Under the pieces are notes generated by a model. The model saw nothing but the letters and a program-made list of their open reading frames with translations. It made no database searches and was not told where the DNA came from. A DNA stretch of 64,000 nt from Flavobacterium gyeonganense (GTDB taxonomy: Bacteria > Bacteroidota > Bacteroidia > Flavobacteriales > Flavobacteriaceae): positions 2,666,001-2,730,000 of the forward strand of contig NZ_CP121112.1 of assembly GCF_029625295.1 (NCBI RefSeq), written 5' to 3'. Position numbers and translations under genes: made by a program. This document shows, piece by piece, positions 1 through 4,884 of the stretch. The stretch's first letter is position 1, and each line of letters opens with the position of its first letter.

Positions 1-389
1 GTTTCGTTTGTAGCGTAACCAAACATCATTCCCTGATCTCCTGCACCTTGCTCTTCTGGTTTAGCTCTGTCAACACCTTGGTTGATATCTGCTGATTGTT
101 CGTGAATTGCTGAAAGAATTCCACATGAATTCGCCTCAAACATATATTCACTTTTAGTGTATCCAATTTTACGGATTACTTCACGCGCGATTTGCTGTAC
201 ATCAAGATACGTATTCGATTTTACTTCTCCGGCCAAAATTACCTGACCAGTTGTAACTAAAGTTTCACATGCAACTTTTGAGTCAGCATCAAATGCTAAG
301 AAGTTATCAATTAATGCATCCGAAATTTGATCTGCAACTTTGTCCGGATGCCCTTCACTAACAGATTCTGACGTAAATAAATAAGCCAT
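1..389 (-). CDS. metK: S-adenosylmethionine synthetase, N-terminal part (cut by window edge)
   Basis: Reads leftward off the window edge, so only about the first 129 residues are present. It begins [20 protein letters not shown], the invariant MetK start in which the GHPDK segment contributes to ATP and methionine binding. The enzyme makes SAM from methionine and ATP in the cytosol. The ATG at 389-387 is the only sensible start. It is divergent from the metY cassette and has a long leader (390-556) with its own promoter. The gene fits the methionine theme of the neighbourhood, and SAM is also the ligand of the two riboswitches nearby. Confidence 0.97.
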   Translation of the reverse strand, partial: MAYLFTSESVSEGHPDKVADQISDALIDNFLAFDADSKVACETLVTTGQVILAGEVKSNTYLDVQQIAREVIRKIGYTKSEYMFEANSCGILSAIHEQSADINQGVDRAKPEEQGAGDQGMMFGYATNE

Positions 390-556
390 AATAATGTATT
401 AAATTAAAATTAAGCGAGTAAAATAATTGCTGAAAATGTCTAAAGAAGAGTTTCTGCTTTAGCATTTTTTACTACCGAAATCTGTCTTTCAGTATTCATA
501 ACGAACCATTTCATTATGAAGAGGTTGCAATCAGTTCAAATTTTTCCTCTGTATTC
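390..556 (-). promoter_or_regulatory. long structured metK leader
   Basis: The leader is about 165 nt from the predicted transcription start to the metK ATG, unusually long for this genome type. On the minus strand it can form a TTCATAA/TTATGAA hairpin, a CTGAAA/TTTCGG hairpin and a CTAAAG/CTTTAG hairpin. An alternative AACC/GGTT pairing overlaps the first hairpin. The S-box core seen at 3.7 and 20.8 kb is absent. A 24-codon reading frame lies inside it. Regulation is inferred only. Confidence 0.4.
440..514 (-). CDS. possible 24-residue upstream peptide in metK leader
   Basis: ATG at 514-512 opens a frame beginning MKWFVMNTERQISVV and ending at a TAG at 442-440, about 50 nt before metK. The frame spans two of the predicted leader hairpins, so its translation would remodel the leader. 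It contains one internal Met and one Trp, no run of Met or Cys codons. It may be chance; its conservation in other flavobacteria would decide. Confidence 0.25.
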   Translation of the reverse strand: MKWFVMNTERQISVVKNAKAETLL

Positions 557-561
557 GCGTG

Positions 562-590
562 CAAAAGTACAAAACGATTTTGATTTGCAA
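562..590 (-). promoter_or_regulatory. metK promoter
   Basis: On the minus strand TTG (590-588) is followed by 18 nt and TACTTTTG (569-562), a match to the Bacteroidota TTG/TAnnTTTG promoter. Transcription would start near 555. Confidence 0.7.
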
Positions 591-680
591 ATTAAAGTTC
601 AACTTTTTTTATTTTTTTAGAGATAAATTTAACATTAGTATAGTAAATTGATAGGTTAATTGAAATTAATTTACTTTTTG

Positions 681-712
681 TTTGGCGGTTTGAAAAAAAG
701 TTCTCAAATTTG
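681..712 (+). promoter_or_regulatory. promoter of first leader-peptide cassette
   Basis: TTTG (681-684), a 20-nt spacer and CAAATTTG (705-712). The second cassette has the same layout (TTTG, 20 nt, CATATTTG at 2873-2904), which supports both. Start of transcription expected near 719, just before the first leader peptide. Confidence 0.6.
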
Positions 713-732
713 CAAGAGAAATAATAAGAAAA

Positions 733-801
733 ATGAATTTAATTGCTAAAAATATGTGTTGCATGATGTCGGAAACTTCCGCGGGGTACACTATTGTTTA
801 G
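733..801 (+). CDS. Met/Cys-rich leader peptide A1 (22 aa)
   Basis: A 22-codon frame with core KNMCCMMSET, holding five consecutive Met/Cys codons (residues 8-12). It lies about 14 nt after the predicted transcription start and 28 nt before an intrinsic terminator. It aligns with leader A2 at 2929-2994: both share Cys, Ser, Glu-Thr, Gly and a hydrophobic end in the same order. The probable role is a cis-acting sensor: slow translation of Met/Cys codons would change folding of the downstream terminator. It is too short to be an enzyme and is found only by its context. Function is inferred from composition, terminator placement and duplication. Confidence 0.75.
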   Translation: MNLIAKNMCCMMSETSAGYTIV

Positions 802-828
802 AATTAAAAAACTAAAAATAACAATAAG

Positions 829-858
829 ACCTCTGCAATTTGTAGAGGTTTTTTTTTG
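829..858 (+). terminator. attenuator terminator after leader A1
   Basis: ACCTCT (829-834) pairs with AGAGGT (844-849), followed by a run of nine T. A competing 5-bp pairing is possible between GGGGT at 783-787, inside the last codons of leader A1, and ACCTC at 829-833. This is the weakest antiterminator of the four units. No new promoter is visible before leader B1, so everything downstream, including metY, must read through this site. Confidence 0.75.
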
Positions 859-890
859 AGTTTAACTAGAAAATAAAATATAAAATAAAA

Positions 891-962
891 ATGAGTAATT
901 CAGTAGCAAATAAAATGATGATATGTTGTATGATGCCTATGTGTATCCTGCACTGCTGCTGA
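891..962 (+). CDS. Met/Cys-rich leader peptide B1 (23 aa)
   Basis: A 23-codon frame starting MSNSVANK and continuing MMICCMMPMCILHCC to a TGA. Eleven of the last 15 codons are Met or Cys, a composition expected of an attenuator sensor and not of a folded protein. It lies between two intrinsic terminators in one transcript. The antiterminator arm CTGAAAG (959-965) overlaps its stop codon. A ribosome stalled on the early Met/Cys codons leaves that arm free; a ribosome at the stop codon covers it. Aligns with leader B2 (3070-3171) through NKM and the terminal Cys-x-Cys or Cys-Cys. Confidence 0.82.
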   Translation: MSNSVANKMMICCMMPMCILHCC

Positions 963-1033
963 AAGTAAAGATAAATCTTTGTTATAGTTCCTACTATAGC
1001 CCTTTCGGCCGCCATCTGAAAGGGCTTTTTTTA
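959..1033 (+). promoter_or_regulatory. transcription attenuator B1 (antiterminator/terminator pair)
   Basis: Terminator: AGCCCTTTC (998-1006) pairs with GAAAGGGCT (1018-1026), followed by T-rich sequence. Antiterminator: CTTTCGG (1002-1008) can instead pair over 7 bp, including one G-T, with CTGAAAG (959-965). The heptamer CTGAAAG recurs in the terminator 3' arm at 1016-1022, so the two structures exclude each other. A side hairpin TATAG/CTATA lies between them at 983-997. Confidence 0.8.
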
Positions 1034-1058
1034 TTGCTTTAATTTAAAATTAAAAATC

Positions 1059-1229
1059 ATGAAAATTATATATAGAATCTTAAGATCAATTAAACCCAAA
1101 AATATTCTTGGAATAGTTCAAAATCAAAAATCAAACTTCAGTTTACAAAAAGGTAAATTATATTCAGACGGGACACATTCACTGCTTGCGCATATGTATT
1201 CTGCTGAAAATGAAAATCTCTTTATTTAA
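1059..1229 (+). CDS. small protein, SLLxxMYSxENExLFI family (56 aa)
   Basis: An uncharacterised 56-residue basic protein. The N-terminus (MKIIYRILRSIKPKN) is Lys/Arg/Ile-rich. The C-terminus SLLAHMYSAENENLFI matches the end of the 66-residue protein at 3304-3504 at 12 of 16 positions, while the rest of the two proteins has diverged. Both genes lie directly behind the same double attenuator, which argues that this is a real gene whose C-terminal motif is selected. It sits 79 nt upstream of metY with no terminator or promoter in between, so it is probably co-transcribed with metY. I recognise no known family. A regulatory or enzyme-binding role is speculation. Confidence 0.7.
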   Translation: MKIIYRILRSIKPKNILGIVQNQKSNFSLQKGKLYSDGTHSLLAHMYSAENENLFI

Positions 1230-1308
1230 AAATTCAGTATCGAAAATCAATTATAATAAAAGAATAATAAAAATAGAATAGTATTAATACTTAAAAAACT
1301 AAGAAATC

Positions 1309-2613
1309 ATGAGCACACAAAAATTCGCAACAAACGCACTACACGCAGGACATGACGTTACTAAAAACGCTGGAACAAGAGCAGTACCAATTTACCAGTC
1401 ATCATCGTATGTTTTTAATAATTCGGACCATGCTGCCAATTTATTTGGTTTGGTAGAGGCGGGATTTATTTATACAAGATTAAATAATCCGACTAATGAC
1501 GTGTTAGAGCAAAGACTGTCTTCGCTTGAAGGGGGAATCGGAGCAGTCGTAACAGCTTCAGGAGCAGCTGCAATTTCTACAACTTTATTGACTCTTCTAA
1601 AATCCGGAGATCATATTGTAGCTTCAAATAGTTTATACGGAGGTACGTATAATCTTTTGAAAGTCACTTTACCTCGCTTAGGAATTACAACCACTTTTGT
1701 AGATCCTTCAAAAGCAGAAAACTTTACCAAAGCAGCAAAAGAAAATACCAGAGCCTTTTTTGTAGAATCACTTGGGAATCCAAAATTAGATGTATTGGAC
1801 CTAAAAGCAATTTCTGCAGAAGCCAAAAACTTCAAAGTCCCTTTTATTGTAGATAATACAGTTGCCACTCCCTATTTGTTAAATCCAATTGAACATGGTG
1901 CAGACATTGTCATTCATTCATTGACTAAATATCTTTCTGGTAACGGAACTTCATTGGGTGGTGTTATTATTGACGCCGGAACTTTTGACTGGTCTAACGG
2001 AAAATTTCCTGAATTTACAGAACCTTCACTCGGATATCACGGACTTGTTTATCACGAAGCGCTGGGAAATGCTGCCTTTATCGCAAAAGCAAGAATTGAA
2101 GGATTACGCGACTTCGGATCGGCTTTGAGTCCGTTCAATGCTTTTCAAATTCTTCAGGGACTGGAAACTTTGCCAATCCGAATTAAAAAACACAGCGAAA
2201 ATGCGTTGGCTTTAGCGGAATGGTTAGAAAAACAAGATCAGGTGGTCTGGGTAAATTATCCCGGATTAAAATCGAGTAAATATTATGATTTAGCTCAGGA
2301 ATATTTACCGGAAGGTCAAAGCGGGATTATTACTTTTGGTTTGCAGGGAGGTTATGAAGCAGCCAAACAAGTTGTTGATGAAACAAAGTTATTCTCACTT
2401 TTGGCCAATATTGGTGACACGAAATCGCTTATTATTCATCCGGCTAGTACTACTCATCAGCAATTAACAGATGAAGAACAGCTGGAAACAGGAGTCTCAA
2501 AAGATCTGATCCGCCTTTCAGTAGGTATTGAAGATATAGAAGATTTAATTGCAGATTTGAAAACCGTTTTTGCAAGTGTTGCCAAATCGAATACAGTCTT
2601 TAATAAAAATTAA
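1309..2613 (+). CDS. metY: O-acetylhomoserine sulfhydrylase (PLP-dependent)
   Basis: A 434-residue member of the Cys/Met-metabolism PLP family that combines O-acetylhomoserine with sulfide to form homocysteine. The pyridoxal lysine is Lys207 in SLTKYLSGNG. The N-terminal FATNALHAGHD, the YTRLNNPTN segment and the family-typical end (HPASTTHQQL, LIRLSVGIED) are all present. The length, about 430 residues, fits MetY and exceeds the roughly 390 of MetB/MetZ types such as the gene at 7985. It is the last gene behind the first leader cassette, so its transcription should depend on passing both attenuators. A terminator follows at 2642. Confidence 0.95.
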   Translation: MSTQKFATNALHAGHDVTKNAGTRAVPIYQSSSYVFNNSDHAANLFGLVEAGFIYTRLNNPTNDVLEQRLSSLEGGIGAVVTASGAAAISTTLLTLLKSGDHIVASNSLYGGTYNLLKVTLPRLGITTTFVDPSKAENFTKAAKENTRAFFVESLGNPKLDVLDLKAISAEAKNFKVPFIVDNTVATPYLLNPIEHGADIVIHSLTKYLSGNGTSLGGVIIDAGTFDWSNGKFPEFTEPSLGYHGLVYHEALGNAAFIAKARIEGLRDFGSALSPFNAFQILQGLETLPIRIKKHSENALALAEWLEKQDQVVWVNYPGLKSSKYYDLAQEYLPEGQSGIITFGLQGGYEAAKQVVDETKLFSLLANIGDTKSLIIHPASTTHQQLTDEEQLETGVSKDLIRLSVGIEDIEDLIADLKTVFASVAKSNTVFNKN

Positions 2614-2641
2614 AGTTTTTTTGTTTTTTGTTTGAAAAATT

Positions 2642-2682
2642 ACCTCTGGTATTCATTTACCAAAGGTGATTTTTTTTTTTTT
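2642..2682 (+). terminator. terminator after metY
   Basis: ACCT and TGGT (2642-2650) pair with ACCA and AGGT (2659-2667) around one internal mismatch, followed by a T-rich run reaching about 2682. Confidence 0.75.
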
Positions 2683-2872
2683 GAATTACATTTTTAAGCA
2701 TAATTTAGAAGGGTATTCTGTAACAATGTTCTTTGAAAGACTGATTTATGGAGAAAGCTAATGAGCGAATAAAGTTATTTGTAAGTTTTAACGTGGATTT
2801 CAAACGATGTAATTTTTGTAAGATGTTTATAACGTTAAAAAATTGTTTTTTTATTGAATTTGTGCGTAATTA
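2683..2872. other. spacer, nothing recognised
   Basis: AT-rich spacer between the metY terminator and the promoter of the second leader cassette. I see no conserved gene, RNA or repeat in it. Confidence 0.5.
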
Positions 2873-2904
2873 TTTGGTAAATAAAAAAAACTTTCGCATA
2901 TTTG
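2873..2904 (+). promoter_or_regulatory. promoter of second leader-peptide cassette
   Basis: TTTG (2873-2876), 20 nt, CATATTTG (2897-2904), the same layout as 681-712. Transcription start expected near 2911, about 18 nt before leader A2. Confidence 0.6.
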
Positions 2905-2928
2905 TTAAACCCAAAAACTACTGAAGAT

Positions 2929-2994
2929 ATGTTTAATTCCTATAAAATGTTTTGCGCCATTTCGAAAGAAACCTTTGGGGTGTCTATTGCTTAA
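2929..2994 (+). CDS. leader peptide A2 (21 aa)
   Basis: A 21-codon frame with core YKMFCAISKETFGVSIA. It aligns with leader A1 through K-x-M/F-C, S-x-E-T and G-x-x-I/V, but has fewer Met/Cys codons (Met7, Cys9). The sequence TTTGGGG (2974-2980), inside codons for Phe-Gly-Val, can pair with the following terminator's 5' arm, so the position of the translating ribosome would govern terminator formation. Probable cis-acting attenuation sensor; the peptide itself may have no other function. Confidence 0.7.
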   Translation: MFNSYKMFCAISKETFGVSIA

Positions 2995-3056
2995 AAATTG
3001 TAAGAACAATATCAAATATAGCAAAGCCTCCCAAAATATTTTGAGAGGCTTTTTTA
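2974..3056 (+). promoter_or_regulatory. transcription attenuator A2
   Basis: Terminator: AAGCCTC (3024-3030) pairs with GAGGCTT (3045-3051), extended by CAAAA/TTTTG inside, followed by T. Antiterminator: TTTGGGG (2974-2980) can pair with TCCCAAA (3029-3035), including one G-T, which removes the terminator 5' arm. Leader B2 starts only 14 nt after the terminator, with no room for a promoter. Confidence 0.75.
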
Positions 3057-3069
3057 ATTATACGACAAA

Positions 3070-3171
3070 ATGCTAGAATTTTTTAAAATAACAAATAAAT
3101 CACAGATGAATAAGTCCCTTCAGATGAACAAGATGTTCAATGTCGCATCTATTCGCGTATGCGTCTGTTGA
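3070..3171 (+). CDS. leader peptide B2 (33 aa)
   Basis: A 33-codon frame rich in Met in its middle (QMNKSLQMNKMFNV) and ending SIRVCVC before TGA. An internal ATG at residue 13 would give a 21-residue version closer in length to leader B1. Like B1 it ends in two Cys, and the antiterminator arm (3174-3180) begins 2 nt after its stop codon. It lies between two terminators and ahead of the second small-protein gene. The placement argues for a sensor of charged tRNA-Met and/or tRNA-Cys; this is inferred. Confidence 0.75.
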   Translation: MLEFFKITNKSQMNKSLQMNKMFNVASIRVCVC

Positions 3172-3173
3172 TT

Positions 3174-3240
3174 CCAAAAGTATTGTAAGTTAAAATAACT
3201 TGACCCTTTTGGCATCTGAAACCAAAAGGGTCTTTTGTTT
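3174..3240 (+). promoter_or_regulatory. transcription attenuator B2
   Basis: Terminator: an 11-bp stem from GACCCTTTTGG (3202-3212) and CCAAAAGGGTC (3222-3232), followed by TTTTGTTT. Antiterminator: CCAAAAG (3174-3180), just after the leader B2 stop codon, is a copy of the terminator 3' arm and pairs perfectly with CTTTTGG (3206-3212). The geometry is the same as in attenuator B1 although the actual bases differ, a covariation-like sign that the alternative pairing is selected. Confidence 0.85.
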
Positions 3241-3303
3241 TAAAGGACTTAATAAAAGAGAAAAAATAATTCAATATAAACAAACAAACTAAACACTAAT
3301 ATC

Positions 3304-3504
3304 ATGAGCACTTTGAACTACTTGGCAAAAAAGATTTCTGCATTGAAAAAAATAAGGACTAAAAAAAATAACCCGCCGCCAAAAAATGAATTGATACATC
3401 CAAGATTTGGAGTTACTGAAAACAATACTAAAACAGAAAAGAAAAATCCAGACTCTTTATTGTTTTTAATGTATTCAAAAGAAAATGAAACGCTTTTTAT
3501 CTAA
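3304..3504 (+). CDS. small protein, SLLxxMYSxENExLFI family (66 aa)
   Basis: A 66-residue basic protein starting MSTLNYLAKKISALKKIRTK, with an Asn/Pro/Lys-rich middle and the C-terminus SLLFLMYSKENETLFI. That end is shared with the protein at 1059-1229. No known domain is recognised. It follows the second double attenuator by about 65 nt. Unlike the first copy it is followed by a separate promoter (3633-3664) and an S-box riboswitch before metX. Read-through into metX is possible because no terminator is visible after it. No signal peptide or membrane segment is evident, so it is probably cytosolic. Confidence 0.72.
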   Translation: MSTLNYLAKKISALKKIRTKKNNPPPKNELIHPRFGVTENNTKTEKKNPDSLLFLMYSKENETLFI

Positions 3505-3632
3505 GTCAAAAAGCATTTCAAATAGGTAAGTACCTGCTTAATTTTACTGGGCATTTTTGTTCGGTAATTTTTTGCGTACAATAGTTTTTATTTGTGATAT
3601 ATTGAATAAGCAAAAGAATCTCTTGAGATAAA

Positions 3633-3664
3633 TTTGTTTGTTTAAGAAATTAGTAGTTAATTTG
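3633..3664 (+). promoter_or_regulatory. metX riboswitch promoter
   Basis: TTTG (3633-3636), 20-nt spacer, TTAATTTG (3657-3664). Spacing matches the two leader-cassette promoters. Expected start near 3671, about 23 nt before the aptamer. Confidence 0.55.
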
Positions 3665-3693
3665 CACCGTTAAGTTCAGAAACGTATTGAAAT

Positions 3694-3797
3694 GTTATAA
3701 AGAAAGGACGAGGGATTAGACCCGATGAATCCTTAGCAACCCTTCGGTAAAGCGAAGAAGGTGCTGCATTCTACCACGCCCAACGTGGAAAGATAAC
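3694..3797 (+). promoter_or_regulatory. SAM-I (S-box) riboswitch upstream of metX-thrA
   Basis: Closing helix GTTAT (3694-3698) with ATAAC (3793-3797). The S-box core is present: AGACCCGATGAATCC, then TTAGCAACC, then GAAGGTGCT, in order and spacing. A CCACG/CGTGG hairpin supplies the last aptamer arm. High SAM should reduce expression of metX-thrA. No strong terminator follows; a weak AGTC/GACT hairpin with a T-rich tract lies at about 3812-3836, so the off switch may be translational. Confidence 0.93.
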
Positions 3798-3867
3798 AAA
3801 AAGAGTTTTCCAGTCGTTCCAGACTTTCTTTCTAATATTTCCATATACAAATCAAAAAATAAAAGAT

Positions 3868-4884
3868 TTGAAATTGGAAAGTATACCAAACCCTATCATA
3901 TTACAAAATTTCACTACCGAAAGTGGTGTCTTATATAATTTATTGCCCTTAAGTTTTGCGCTTTTTGGACTGCCTTTACATACTGCACCTGTTGTTTTGG
4001 TTAATCATGCCTTAACTGGAAATGCTCAGGTTACCGGAGAAAATGGCTGGTGGAATGATTTAGTTGGTGAAGGAAAAACAATTGATACCAATAAATACTC
4101 CGTTCTGGCATTTAATATTCCGGGCAACGGAAGTGATTCTTTTAGTATCGAAAATTATCAGGATTTCGTTGCAAGGGATGTCGCACGAATCTTTTTGAAG
4201 GGAATTGAAACTTTGCAAATCAAAGAGTTGTACGCTATTATCGGAGGTTCAGTTGGTGGCGGAATTGCCTGGGAAATGCTGGCATTGGCTCCGAACATCA
4301 CCAAAAATTTAATTCCGATTGCAACGGACTGGAAATCCACCGACTGGATGATTGCCAACTGTTTTTTACAGGAACAAATCCTGAACAATTCGTCAAAACC
4401 AATTGAAGATGCCCGAATTCATGCGATGTTGTGTTATCGTTCTCCAGAATCATTCAAAGAAAAATTTCAGCGCACGATTAATCAGGATCTTTTGATTTTT
4501 AATATAGAAAGCTGGCTGGCACATCATGGTAAAAAGTTGCAGCAACGTTATCAGCTTTCCTCTTATAAATTGATGAACCAGTTGCTGAAAACCATAGATA
4601 TTACGAGAAATAGTGATGATTTTGAAACGCTGCTCTCTAAAACACCAGCAGCTATTCACATTATTGCAATCGATTCAGATTTGTTTTTTACACCAAAAGA
4701 AAATCTGGAAACCTATAATGAATTAAAAAAGTTCAAGGAAAATGTTTTTTACAGCCAAATAAATTCGGTTCACGGCCATGACGCTTTTTTAATCGAGTAC
4801 AAACAATTAGATAATTTACTTGCTGCTATTTTTTTAGCAGAAATAATAAAAAGATACAATGAAAATATTAAAATTTGGTGGTAA
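3868..4884 (+). CDS. metX: homoserine O-acetyltransferase
   Basis: A 338-residue alpha/beta-hydrolase enzyme that acetylates homoserine for the MetY/MetZ sulfhydrylases. The nucleophile serine lies in GGSVGGGIAWEM, the acidic residue is expected in AIDSDLFFTP and the histidine in VHGHDAFLIE. The N-terminal NHALTGN and ENGWW are family-typical. No ATG exists in frame near the N-terminus; the TTG at 3868 fits best and suggests weak initiation. The gene is under the S-box riboswitch and overlaps thrA by 26 nt, so the two are translationally coupled. MetX type here argues for acetyl rather than succinyl esters. Confidence 0.93.
   Translation: MKLESIPNPIILQNFTTESGVLYNLLPLSFALFGLPLHTAPVVLVNHALTGNAQVTGENGWWNDLVGEGKTIDTNKYSVLAFNIPGNGSDSFSIENYQDFVARDVARIFLKGIETLQIKELYAIIGGSVGGGIAWEMLALAPNITKNLIPIATDWKSTDWMIANCFLQEQILNNSSKPIEDARIHAMLCYRSPESFKEKFQRTINQDLLIFNIESWLAHHGKKLQQRYQLSSYKLMNQLLKTIDITRNSDDFETLLSKTPAAIHIIAIDSDLFFTPKENLETYNELKKFKENVFYSQINSVHGHDAFLIEYKQLDNLLAAIFLAEIIKRYNENIKIWW

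Noticed and set aside
3505..3560. AGGTAAGTACCT palindrome after the second small-protein gene as a terminator
   Set aside because: The loop would be too small and no T run follows.
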